The position numbers were made by a program, and so were the translations under genes. Below, in pieces: positions 33,846-42,673 of a DNA stretch of 64,000 bases. Where the stretch lies: the NCBI RefSeq assembly GCF_000710775.1, contig NZ_JOJP01000001.1, forward strand, positions 2,026,368 to 2,090,367, given 5' to 3'. The notes below the pieces were generated by a model, which was not told where the DNA came from, ran no database searches, and worked only from the letters and a program-made list of their open reading frames with translations. Source of the stretch: Endozoicomonas elysicola. Lineage in GTDB: Bacteria > Pseudomonadota > Gammaproteobacteria > Pseudomonadales > Endozoicomonadaceae. Each line of letters starts with the position of its first letter. The stretch's first letter is position 1.

Positions 33846-33904
33846 GAGACTGTCCGAGAATAGACAGTCATCCCGGTTTGGGCGCTATTCTTGGGCCTCC
33901 TCCT
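33844..33904. repeat. Short palindromic repeat (family B), minimal copy
   Basis: Left arm AGGAGACTGTCCGAGAATAG (33844-33863) and right arm CTATTCTTGGGCCTCCT (33885-33901) are imperfect inverted repeats. The left arm matches 18 of 20 bases of the arm at 48671-48690. It begins within the stop codon of the upstream gene. Confidence 0.65.
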
Positions 33905-33962
33905 GGAGGCGGTTCGTGAATAAGTCCCGATATAGCTTTGTACCGTACCGCTCCCAGATATT

Positions 33963-36900
33963 TTACTTTTTTTTCTGTTTGGGGTTGGCAGGTGATGTAT
34001 CAACCGCTTTAGCGGTGAGAGGCTGTGCTGTAGGTGTGTCCGCCAGCATATTCGTCCAGCTGTCAATCATGCCAACCAGGCTATTATGGGCTGCTATTTT
34101 TTCCTCATCCTCTCCCGGGCCATTATCCATGAGGTCTGTCAGCTTTTTGGTAAAGACATTCCGCTCATGAACGGCTACGCCTTTTGATACTCCCAGGCCT
34201 ATTCCCAGAACTCCGGCAGCTACACCGAGCATAGGGAGAAAGAAAATACCACTGAACGCTCCAATCAGTGCCAGTTTGAGGGTGCCAGATCGCCCTTCTG
34301 CAAACGTGTCGTTATGGGCAAAGTCCCCAACCCGTTTGATGGCGTAATGCTTCAGCAGTGCTTTTAACGCTTCAGGATCTTTTCGAACCTCAGCAAAGTT
34401 TTGCTTGGGCTTTTGCTCATTGGCAAATGCTGTGACGTCTTTCAACCATTCCTTTTTCGCAAAGCCACGTAAATAATACTCAAGTTTTGTTTCATTACCT
34501 GGGAGTGAGAATGCAAATGAAATCTCTTTGTTGGTACAGCCCGGCTTCAGACCAAGGTCTTTAATCACTTCTGTTCGGTTCTTTTTAAGGAATCGCTGAA
34601 AAGCAGTATCCCCAAACAAACCCAGTTTTCTTTTCTGTTTTCTGCCATAGTCTGGGCGCAGGACTTCTGATGTGGTTTGGGAAAGGTTCTGTAATTTACT
34701 GCGACGATCCCGGAAGTTCATGGCTGCAGAAAGAGCGACAAGTACCCCGGTAATAGTGGCGCCAACTCCCATTGCAGCGGTTCCCAGGGCGGGCATTCCG
34801 TACTTGCTCATTCCACTGGCCCTGGCAACTAGACTGGTGCTCAGCATCACGGTACTGGCTTTTAACAAACGTTCACCTTTCTCACGGTCAGTAACCATAC
34901 TGGACAACAGTTCATCGACATCACCACTGCTTTTGGCACAATTTGCAATTTCGCTGTTCATGGCGTCGACCCGCTCTTGCAGCGCCTTGAGGACCCCGGG
35001 GTTATTAAAGGCTTCATCGATAGCCTTGCCCAGACGTTTACGGTTGCCAACGGTTGCCAACAGCGTAGCAACTGTCCCTGTTCCAGCTACACCAGCAGAC
35101 ACGCCACCAAATGCAGGCATCAATGGTGGAAAAAGCATACCCAGGGCCAGTGCCGAACCAGTTAAGCTGACTGTAGCACTGGCTCCCGCCATGATGGTGT
35201 CTTTGGTCATGGTTTTCAGCTGATTCTTTTTATAGAGGCTCTTCACTTCTTCAAGTGTTATTTTTTCCCCCAATGGTTTGCCCGCGTGCTTCTTACTGGT
35301 TTTTCGTTTTTGCAGAATTGCCGTCAGCTCCATGGCCTTAAGATGGCCCGGCATCAACTTGTCCTGATTTCGTATTTTCTTTTCATTCAGGAACCCCTGA
35401 TAGGCACCGCCGGCAAGTGCCAGGGCTGCAGTAGCCCCTGCTGTGGCTGTTCCAAAACCTAACAGAGCTGATTGAAAGGCTTCGTCGCTTTCATAAAACA
35501 GACCCATTAACTTCAGGTCTGGGTTCAGCGCCAGCCCATCACGGTCTTCCGGTTTGAAAAAGCGGGGGTCGTTTGGCGATACCTGGTCAAGAGAAACCCA
35601 TTTCCCTCCCGGGGTATTCATGATTTCATCAATCTGGTCGGTGGTGATATGAGGTGCGATATCGTCCGTTGAGAACTTACCGAACTCAAGGTCCATATCG
35701 ATACCGTGCTCCATAATCGTCCGGTCTTCCCAGACACTGTCCAGCTGCAGGTTATGAAAGCCAACTTCGCCGCTACCGGCTTCGATAAAACGGGAGTGGT
35801 CAAAGTCCACGACTTTGAACCCCTCTGCGCGAATTTCTTCGATCGTTGGAGCACGACCCAGTTTGGATACCATATTGCTGTATTCATAAGAATCCAGTAC
35901 GGCATCACGTCCAAAGGCATTTTCCAGCGCATCCCAGGGCAGGTTTCCCCGGTTTTCAAAATTCAGGAACAGTATTTCATCATGGTTGCCTGGCTCTTCC
36001 AGCCAGTCATTCATAGTCTCCAGTACATTATCCAGTTTGGGAATATTGTCATCGCTGACGGTAGCGTCGAAGATTCCACCGTGGTTGATGACGATTTCAC
36101 CATTATGATTATGCAAATCAAGATCAAACCCCCGAATCGGGGTTTTGTCCAGCATATCCTCCAGATCTATATTTTGGTTGGTAGCAAGTAGTGGCAATGA
36201 TCCTTTACCAGGAACCGCCTCAGTGTTGTGTGCGGCGAATATTTTTATTTGATCGATAGGTATATCTTTAGGAGAGATGTGATCAAACATGCTTGGATCA
36301 TGGGGTGGTTGCAGTGCGCTGGCAGCCGCAACACTCGCTCCTGATGCTACGGCACCTGCTACAGCGCCAGCAAGTAATCCTTTTTCGAGTTTCTGATTAC
36401 CTGCAGGTTCTTTAAATGCTTTGGCGGCGCGGGTGCTCTGGATTTTTTCGGCGAGTTGTTGGTTGAGTTGCTCCCTTTTTTTTGGAAACTTATCTTTTGG
36501 TATTGCTCGAAAGGTGGTTTGTCTGTCTTTCATTGAGTCAGGCGTGAACTTTTTCTCGAACCGCATAAAAACATCATCGGTGATGTCTGTAATTCGTCTC
36601 TCAATGCAATATTCCAACAGCTTTTCTTCTTTTCCTTTAGACAAATAAATAAGTTTAGGTAATTGGGTACTCTTGATTTCCTGGTTGAGCTTTTGGCTGA
36701 GTTGTTGGTCCAGCTGTTTCAGTTTGTTTCTGAATGTCTCTTTAGTAATAGGGCCTCGGAGAGCGGTTTGCCTGTCGTGCATTGAGTCAGGCTTATATTG
36801 TTGATCAAACTGTAGATAAACACGTTCAGTAATTTTTGCAATTCCTTCGTCAATGCAATATTGCAACAGCTTTTCTTCTTTTCCCTTAGGCAAAAATATA

Positions 36901-37559
36901 CGTTCTGGTAATTCTTGTTTTTTCTGTTGTATTGGCTTTGGGTTTTGAAGATTATGATTCAGTTGATCAAGGCGCTCATGAATATCTTCAGGGCTATAAA
37001 GAGGAAGTTCAAACAGAGAAGCCTGTGTAAATAATCGATCTATATCTTCTTTTGGGTTTAAGGCATCGTTTTTTTCTTGATTCAACGAAAGGTAATCATC
37101 AAGCGTTACAGTCCGGCCCTCTATGACTGCAATATCCCTCAGTTCCTGAACTAAATCATCCGTCCAGAAGAGTGGCACATCAAGATGGCTTTTGTCACCA
37201 GAAGATGCTTCATTGATGAAGCTTTCTGCATTCTTGCAATAATTGCGGGTAAATCTGTCATCTTCAGAGATGGCACTATCAACAGAGCTTTCTGATGTGA
37301 TCGATGCCGTGTCAGAGAACTCATCATCAGGTGATATTGAGGTTGTATCAGTTCCATAACCGTCGTCACTCAATGAGGAAATACTCCGCTCTGAGAGTTT
37401 TCTGCCCAAAGGTTGACCTGAACCGTCTGCTCTCTGGTATGGCTCACCAACCTTATGTGGTGCTAATTTTTTCCCATTTTTATACGCTGCTTGGTTTGTT
37501 TTTTTGGGGTTTACATCAGCTGGCAGATGTTGAACACCTTTTTCTGGCTCAATATTCAC
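33963..37559 (-). CDS. Giant multi-domain protein with PI-PLC-like domain, internal repeats and hydrophobic hairpins
   Basis: Unrecognised 1198-residue protein. Residues 1-110 are Ser/Asp-rich and probably disordered, and there is no signal peptide. Two tandem repeats of about 80 residues (217-299, 300-380) share KGKEEKLLxYCI, DSMxDRQT and a Gln-rich helix. Residues about 436-690 resemble the catalytic barrel of phosphatidylinositol-specific phospholipase C: H444 in FAAHN, R476GFDLDLH and H493 in VINHGG, the two His 49 apart (50 in the B. cereus enzyme), then DEILFLNFEN. Ala/Gly-rich hydrophobic segments lie at about 395-416, 698-720, 789-838, 901-945 and 1095-1128. The C-terminus is basic (PKQKKK). 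A secreted, membrane-inserting lipid-active effector is possible. The ORF is intact; the enzyme activity is inference. Confidence 0.8.
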   Translation of the reverse strand: MNIEPEKGVQHLPADVNPKKTNQAAYKNGKKLAPHKVGEPYQRADGSGQPLGRKLSERSISSLSDDGYGTDTTSISPDDEFSDTASITSESSVDSAISEDDRFTRNYCKNAESFINEASSGDKSHLDVPLFWTDDLVQELRDIAVIEGRTVTLDDYLSLNQEKNDALNPKEDIDRLFTQASLFELPLYSPEDIHERLDQLNHNLQNPKPIQQKKQELPERIFLPKGKEEKLLQYCIDEGIAKITERVYLQFDQQYKPDSMHDRQTALRGPITKETFRNKLKQLDQQLSQKLNQEIKSTQLPKLIYLSKGKEEKLLEYCIERRITDITDDVFMRFEKKFTPDSMKDRQTTFRAIPKDKFPKKREQLNQQLAEKIQSTRAAKAFKEPAGNQKLEKGLLAGAVAGAVASGASVAAASALQPPHDPSMFDHISPKDIPIDQIKIFAAHNTEAVPGKGSLPLLATNQNIDLEDMLDKTPIRGFDLDLHNHNGEIVINHGGIFDATVSDDNIPKLDNVLETMNDWLEEPGNHDEILFLNFENRGNLPWDALENAFGRDAVLDSYEYSNMVSKLGRAPTIEEIRAEGFKVVDFDHSRFIEAGSGEVGFHNLQLDSVWEDRTIMEHGIDMDLEFGKFSTDDIAPHITTDQIDEIMNTPGGKWVSLDQVSPNDPRFFKPEDRDGLALNPDLKLMGLFYESDEAFQSALLGFGTATAGATAALALAGGAYQGFLNEKKIRNQDKLMPGHLKAMELTAILQKRKTSKKHAGKPLGEKITLEEVKSLYKKNQLKTMTKDTIMAGASATVSLTGSALALGMLFPPLMPAFGGVSAGVAGTGTVATLLATVGNRKRLGKAIDEAFNNPGVLKALQERVDAMNSEIANCAKSSGDVDELLSSMVTDREKGERLLKASTVMLSTSLVARASGMSKYGMPALGTAAMGVGATITGVLVALSAAMNFRDRRSKLQNLSQTTSEVLRPDYGRKQKRKLGLFGDTAFQRFLKKNRTEVIKDLGLKPGCTNKEISFAFSLPGNETKLEYYLRGFAKKEWLKDVTAFANEQKPKQNFAEVRKDPEALKALLKHYAIKRVGDFAHNDTFAEGRSGTLKLALIGAFSGIFFLPMLGVAAGVLGIGLGVSKGVAVHERNVFTKKLTDLMDNGPGEDEEKIAAHNSLVGMIDSWTNMLADTPTAQPLTAKAVDTSPANPKQKKK

Positions 37560-37664
37560 GGTAAACCTTCCCTGGTTGTGATGAATTTATATTTCGGCTG
37601 TCATTACGAAGTACTTATATCCAGTAATATTACGCTCTTTGCCAGAGGCTAAGTCAGTGACTTT

Positions 37665-37680
37665 ATGTCAACAGAACCTA
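37665..37680. repeat. Solitary family A end
   Basis: ATGTCAACAGAACCTA is identical to the terminal 16 bases of the element at 42409-42673. It is too short to show the rest of an element, so it is a remnant or chance. Confidence 0.4.
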
Positions 37681-37761
37681 AGGCTAAGAATCTGACTGGT
37701 CTTGCCACAGTAATAGCGGTTATAGTCTACCCTCCTGTTTTATAAGACTGTTTTGTGATCT

Positions 37762-38373
37762 ATGAAGTTATATGGTGCACCGCTGATGGCTTTTCTGTTG
37801 GCGGGTTTGGTTCTGGCAGCCAGAGAATTTTGCCCGTTCTGGCCCACCATGGCCTTCATGGAAGAGATTCTTTTTTTTCTTTCTGGGTTGATTGCAGGCA
37901 TTCGACTGCCTGATCTGGATTTGTTGACTCCGGGGTTGTCCCATCGTTCTGCAATTACGCACTCCTGTATACCAGCACTTCTGTTTTGGGCTTTTGGTTT
38001 CTCACCCATTGCTGCAGGTCTGGCCTTAGGAATAGCCTTTCACCTTTCTTCTGACCTTCAGCCTAAAGCCTGGACTGGCGGGGCTCTGATTAAGTTCCCC
38101 CTGTTGGGCAGTATTGGGATGCTTTCGCCATTATGGCTGATTGCTAATGTGATTGGCTGTCTGGCTATTTTTATGGAGATGGTTTCCGGTGAGCCGATCG
38201 ATGCCCGACAGATGATTCTGGCTCTGTGTGTTCTGGGAGCTGGCTGGTATTTTCTGCAGGAGGAAAAGCGACCACTGTTGCCATTGATGACCCTGGGGTT
38301 TGCTATTTTACTGGTTCATGCGGTTAGAGGCGGGACGTTATCTGTGAAGCTGGTGTGGCAGTATTTTGCATAA
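37762..38373 (+). CDS. Metal-dependent hydrolase-like membrane protein (YdjM/DUF457-like)
   Basis: A 203-residue protein with about six membrane helices. It contains GLIAGIRLPDLDLLTPGLSH then HRSAITHS and AGLALGIAFHLSSDLQPKAW, which together give the His/Asp-rich membrane motif of the LexA-regulated YdjM group. Members are annotated as membrane-bound metal-dependent hydrolases without a proven reaction. No LexA box is visible upstream. It has no operon partner. Confidence 0.7.
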   Translation: MKLYGAPLMAFLLAGLVLAAREFCPFWPTMAFMEEILFFLSGLIAGIRLPDLDLLTPGLSHRSAITHSCIPALLFWAFGFSPIAAGLALGIAFHLSSDLQPKAWTGGALIKFPLLGSIGMLSPLWLIANVIGCLAIFMEMVSGEPIDARQMILALCVLGAGWYFLQEEKRPLLPLMTLGFAILLVHAVRGGTLSVKLVWQYFA

Positions 38374-38375
38374 AG

Positions 38376-38402
38376 CCAGCTACTGATTTGTATCAGGGCT
38401 GG
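38376..38402. terminator. Hairpin after YdjM-like gene
   Basis: CCAGC-TA-CTGAT and ATCAG-G-GCTGG with a four-base loop, just after the stop. The following sequence is AT-rich but has no true T-run, so it is a weak candidate. Confidence 0.4.
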
Positions 38403-38576
38403 GGTGCCATTTAAAAAATATAATTTCCTGCCGGATATCAAAGAGGCTGTAACCGGCTGTTGCACTGTGAATCAAGGGAACTATTTGAATACTCTCTGTC
38501 ACAGCTGGCCATAGTAGGGATGGTGACTATTTCACTGAGTTTCATTGATAAATACTATAACTCACCCCTAAATATA

Positions 38577-39407
38577 TTAATTAAATGCTCTTGTAATTGG
38601 AAAGCATCGGCGTGAGGGTAACGGAGAGAAGGCGCCTGCATATGAGATATTGGTACCGAAGGAGGATTTTCCTGAGCTACTTGTTGTTTCCCAGAAAACA
38701 GCAAAAAGGTTATCTTTTTCATGCAAGCTATTAAAATCGCTGACGGCTTTTTTCAAAGCAGCAGCACCTGCATTCCAGTTTTCCATATCACCCTCATGTG
38801 GAGGGGAATTACCTGTCAGTATTGCAACAGCATGGGCTTCCGGTTTTAATTGCTTTCCAATTCCTTCCATGAATTGCAGTACTTTTCCCATTGGAATCCC
38901 ACCACAGGTTTGCTCCTGACCAAAGCAGGAACATAAGACGGCTTTACCAATGATGAGTTGGTACTGCTTTTTTAACAGATGCTCCTGGCAGGCATCAACA
39001 ATACAAAGGTTGTCTAATTGTCTGTATTTAATTCTGCTGCCATTCCAGCTGTGTACTGGTTCATAGCTTTCATCAATGGACCAGGCTGGTTTATCGGTTT
39101 TAATAATTTTCAGCTTACGAGAAGTATTATCTGCAATAGTCTCAGCGCTGATAGTACTTCTCAGAACCCTGTTTGAATCAGAAATCATCCACACCTTGGC
39201 GATTTTGTTCTTATCAATGTAAGAACATAGATTACCAATATGAGGTATTGTGAAATCAATGGGGGGAGCGATTGTTTTTTTTTCAATTTCTTTACATTTC
39301 CGAGTGTGCCTTTGAAATGCAGTGTACCTTGCATATCCTGATGACGGTGCAGTCTCTGTGTGCCCAGTTTCAGTCATAAGGGCGTATCTAAGATAGCTTC
39401 TTATCAT
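38577..39407 (-). CDS. Hypothetical protein
   Basis: A 276-residue protein (or 266 from the second Met at 39377). The region is AT-rich compared with its neighbours. Several Cys occur in the centre (LCIVDACQEHL, LCSCFGQEQTCGG). There is no signal peptide, membrane helix or known motif. The setting between an AT-rich gap and a pseudogene suggests acquired DNA. Confidence 0.5.
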   Translation of the reverse strand: MIRSYLRYALMTETGHTETAPSSGYARYTAFQRHTRKCKEIEKKTIAPPIDFTIPHIGNLCSYIDKNKIAKVWMISDSNRVLRSTISAETIADNTSRKLKIIKTDKPAWSIDESYEPVHSWNGSRIKYRQLDNLCIVDACQEHLLKKQYQLIIGKAVLCSCFGQEQTCGGIPMGKVLQFMEGIGKQLKPEAHAVAILTGNSPPHEGDMENWNAGAAALKKAVSDFNSLHEKDNLFAVFWETTSSSGKSSFGTNISYAGAFSPLPSRRCFPITRAFN

Positions 39408-39512
39408 AAATATCCATATTATTTATTTTATTAGATAGATCTGATTTTTTACTTTTAGTTCCTAAGTGCCAATTTTATTAATGCTTGTATATCCAATCGC
39501 CAATGACCCACA

Positions 39513-39693
39513 GTCATTAGCGAACTGATTATTCAGTGATTGGTAGTGAAAATAGGTTTTATGGAGCTGTTGCTCACTCTTGTTTACTGATATCCATCTC
39601 ATCACACAGCTATTCCGGCGAGTTGCAGGTAAATCTGAGCTTTTCATTAACAATACCCAGAAGAATAAAAGGGTTGGGATGTTCGAATTCCAT
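39513..39693 (-). pseudogene. Degenerate copy of DUF4250 gene
   Basis: Starts MEFEHPNPFILLGIVNEKL, nearly the same as the intact gene at 43444-43638. The copy has a CAG-to-TAG nonsense change after NSPE, then resumes as DEMDISKQE, and a 2-base deletion shifts the frame before QLHKTYFHYQSLNNQF. It also lacks nine bases (EHL) near the start. The GGAGA ribosome site upstream is shared with the intact copy, so it is a decayed duplicate. Confidence 0.85.
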
Positions 39694-39922
39694 GATGGTT
39701 CTCCGCTCAAACCAACCTTTAGAACATAGCGTAGCCAGAGGGTATTCACCATTTCGAATGAGACCAGTTGAATACCCAAAGGGGGGAGAGACAATTGAAC
39801 CAGATTCCTTTACAAGTCGTTCGACGCGCTGTGAGTGCATGTGCAAAGTGCCGTTCATAGTTCGTAGCATGCTGTGCTGCTCTCTGCTTATGTGGAACAA
39901 ATATACCGCATATTTTGCGCCT

Positions 39923-41869
39923 TTATGGCCTTATCAGTTCAGGTTTGAATTCATAGAATTCAAGGCCAGCCCGCTCGGATAAATTGCACCAGGTTGATGT
40001 GGCAAAATATATTCTATTGCCGAGTTCTTCGGCATTCCGTATACCGTTTACACAGGGGTTGCCAAAGCCATTATTCGTGAGCGTATGTGGGATACCATCA
40101 TTATCAAAATAGATCAGGTCTCCACCGGCAATAAACTCGTGGAGCCTGCCATTTCGTGTCATTTCTTCTCTTGCCCAGCTAAACAGGCTGGATGTCGGGC
40201 TGGTATCCCGGAAATGATCCCAGAATGGAACGGGAACAGAAAAACCAGGATAGAGCAGCATACGACTGGAGTCGGCTTCTGCCAACAGGTCGTGAACACC
40301 ACTGAAGGCATCAAACAAGCCCCAGAAAAGGCGGCCGTCTTTGCTGAGTGATGTCCAGGAGTAGATATTGCCGAGATTTCCCATTCCGGCTTTGCCAAAG
40401 AGGGGCTTTACCCCCATATTGTTGGGTACGCTTTGCCACTTACCGTGTTCATTGGCGACTTGAAAATGCTCGTAACCGTAGAGCAGCTCAGGCTCTGTTT
40501 CTCCTGAGGCCATTTCATCCAGTTGCTGGAGGGGGATTCGAAAGATGGAGGTTGCACGCCACTGGTTTTGTAAGAAGGTCTGCTCTTGACTCCGGGTTTC
40601 TGTAAGCTGATTGTAGAGTTTGCTGTCCGCTATTTTGAAATGGCTGTGCCCTGCCTGAGTCCCCTGGTGATAGGTGCCAAAATACAATGTGTCATGATGG
40701 ATATTGACGGTTCCCCACTTTGCGCCCCACCGACCTTTCTCATCAGGATCATAGCGATCCATACTGAAAATGATTTGGAACTGCATTGGACTTTCTGAGG
40801 TCCAGCCGCCCATCGGTATTTCCTCGGATAGCAACATAACCGACTCCTGTCGGTTATTGTCCCTTACGCCTGACTCCGGGTCATACAGCAACGGGTGCGC
40901 AGCTGATGACATAATCAGGCGTTCTGTTCCATCGACATGGGTAAACTGAATGAAGTCGCCAATCATACCAAAACGGTGGTTGAGCACTGGGGCGGAAACC
41001 ACATCCCAGCCAGCCCCTTCGCCATTGAGCGTTTCACGATAGTTTCCTCCCTTGAATGGGTCTTCAGGTGTGCCAACCCAGCGCAGCATCACGGTAGACC
41101 CATTGCCATTCTGGGTCATGCCGGTTTCAGCACCCAGAATGGTGTAAAAGCCAGCATTCCCATCCGCGTCTTTAAGAACCTTGAAACGTCGTGTTGTATC
41201 TCCCTTGATATCCCGATAGCCAAGGAATGAACGTTCCCGGGCATTAAAGACCAGCAGCCTGATCCAACCCTCTCCACCTTTATGCAGGTGATGGCCGGCA
41301 AAAAATACCAGGTCTTTGTAGGTTCCAGCGGCGCGGAGTCCCATGATGGAAAAGAAGGACATTTCATCATGAGGCTCGAGAGCCTCTTTGAATAACGCAC
41401 CTCCGGCGGTTAATGTATGTTCATTCACCAATTCACGCGTACCGCGTTCAAAGTTATAGATGTAGATCTGTGATTGACTGGACAGTACGCTCTGCGGTGA
41501 GCAACCGGTGTATGTGCTCTGGTAGGTACTGAGATAAAAAGGGTAATCCAGGTTTTGTACCGGCCAGACACACCAGCCCTGTGAAATGGTGCCAACCCAG
41601 ACTTCCCGGTCATCGTACGTTGTGGTTGCCCATGGATAGGATGCATTTCGTTTTGCCTGAAAACCCTCAGGCATCTGGCTTATCCAATCTACACTGGCAT
41701 CTTGAATATTATTACCGCTGGTGACACTGTCGAAGGCTTCATCAATAGGTGATCTGGCAGAGAGTTGAAATGGACCATCAACAGCATTCGGAATGCTAGC
41801 CTCTGTTCCAGAAGGACTGACCAATAAGCAAAGTGTCAGATAGGTGAGCAAAACCGTATTTAATTTCAT
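39923..41869 (-). CDS. Large secreted protein of unknown function
   Basis: A 648-residue precursor with a Sec signal peptide (KLNTVLLTYLTLCLLVSPSG, cut near A24-S25). The mature part is rich in Trp, Gly, Tyr and short beta-type segments repeating about every 50 residues (WVGTIS, IYIYNFERGT, LVFFAGHH, LMSSAAHPL, LYFGTYHQG), which suggests a beta-propeller. I recognise no catalytic motif. Two Cys pairs could form disulfides. It lies between two copies of DUF4250 and near a mobile-type repeat, so it may have arrived as accessory DNA. Confidence 0.7.
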   Translation of the reverse strand: MKLNTVLLTYLTLCLLVSPSGTEASIPNAVDGPFQLSARSPIDEAFDSVTSGNNIQDASVDWISQMPEGFQAKRNASYPWATTTYDDREVWVGTISQGWCVWPVQNLDYPFYLSTYQSTYTGCSPQSVLSSQSQIYIYNFERGTRELVNEHTLTAGGALFKEALEPHDEMSFFSIMGLRAAGTYKDLVFFAGHHLHKGGEGWIRLLVFNARERSFLGYRDIKGDTTRRFKVLKDADGNAGFYTILGAETGMTQNGNGSTVMLRWVGTPEDPFKGGNYRETLNGEGAGWDVVSAPVLNHRFGMIGDFIQFTHVDGTERLIMSSAAHPLLYDPESGVRDNNRQESVMLLSEEIPMGGWTSESPMQFQIIFSMDRYDPDEKGRWGAKWGTVNIHHDTLYFGTYHQGTQAGHSHFKIADSKLYNQLTETRSQEQTFLQNQWRATSIFRIPLQQLDEMASGETEPELLYGYEHFQVANEHGKWQSVPNNMGVKPLFGKAGMGNLGNIYSWTSLSKDGRLFWGLFDAFSGVHDLLAEADSSRMLLYPGFSVPVPFWDHFRDTSPTSSLFSWAREEMTRNGRLHEFIAGGDLIYFDNDGIPHTLTNNGFGNPCVNGIRNAEELGNRIYFATSTWCNLSERAGLEFYEFKPELIRP

Positions 41870-41952
41870 GCTGTGTGACTTTTATTATTGTAAAAATGGC
41901 ATTATCGATACTGGTTGAAACGGGAAAACCTGTTTCTTTGATCAACCTGTTT

Positions 41953-42378
41953 TCAACTGGATGCTTGGTATCGCCCGCTTGCTTTGTTGCTGGTGGTTTG
42001 ACCCGAGAGTGAGTAAAGCCATACCAGCCCTGATATTCCCGCAAATAATTCATAACCCAGTACTCCCAGGGTGTAAGTAGTAAAACTGTCGTCTATAAAC
42101 AGGCCGTAGGTTCGACTGAGCGCAAGGCAGGAGCCAATAACTCCCAGGGCATAGACGAACGACTTAAAGAAGCGTGGGTTAACAAGTGCATGAAGGGCCA
42201 TCAGTCCCATGGCCAGCTGAAAGCCACCGTACATGGCCCTCATATCCGTTTCCCCGCTGGGGTGCAGGCTTTTAACGCCAATAATGTCTGTGACCAGAAA
42301 GGGGGCCAGTGTGCAGGCTAATCCCCACGGCGTCCAAACAGCGATATTGAAAATCAGATAGAGCGTTTTTTTATTCAT
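41953..42378 (-). CDS. DUF4345 family membrane protein
   Basis: A 141-residue protein with four membrane helices. The central SGETDMRAMYGGFQLAMGLM followed by ALHALVNPRFF matches the DUF4345 pattern; function is unknown. It could share a transcript with the secreted protein gene 84 bases downstream. A palindromic element lies just upstream, so its promoter must lie within or beyond that element. Confidence 0.75.
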   Translation of the reverse strand: MNKKTLYLIFNIAVWTPWGLACTLAPFLVTDIIGVKSLHPSGETDMRAMYGGFQLAMGLMALHALVNPRFFKSFVYALGVIGSCLALSRTYGLFIDDSFTTYTLGVLGYELFAGISGLVWLYSLSGQTTSNKASGRYQASS

Positions 42379-42408
42379 AGTATTGTCCGTGTTTTTTTTA
42401 GTGTTGTT

Positions 42409-42673
42409 TAGGTTCTGTTGACATGAGGTTCCTTTCTCAGCTTAAGCCAGAATGCTTCTGGCTAGGCGCAAGGACGCAGGAATACTCACGTCTTTCAAGT
42501 TCTTGCAACAACGGCAGAAGCATTCTGGCTTGAGTCCGTAGGGTGGCTCGTAAAGCCGCCTTCCAGCTTCGTTGAGCTGGTTTGATGTAGAATCACTACA
42601 CCTTCACCAGCCCGCCTCGTGGAATACGGCTTTACGAACCACTGAGCTTGGAACCTCATGTCAACAGAACCTA
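42409..42673. mobile_element. TA-flanked palindromic MITE-like element (family A)
   Basis: Perfect 21-bp terminal inverted repeats (GGTTCTGTTGACATGAGG..., 42411-42431 and 42651-42671), each followed outward by TA, which fits a TA target duplication as made by IS630/Tc1-type transposases. Inside are two more inverted pairs: AAGCCAGAATGCTTCTG with its complement near 42452 and 42512, and GTGGCTCGTAAAGCCG with CGGCTTTACGAACCAC near 42550 and 42627. It has no ORF, so it must be moved in trans. Confidence 0.8.

Noticed and set aside
34672..35223. Plus-strand 183-residue ORF inside the PI-PLC-like gene
   Set aside because: Opposite to Ala/Gly-rich hydrophobic segments of the large gene; no ribosome site or family pattern.
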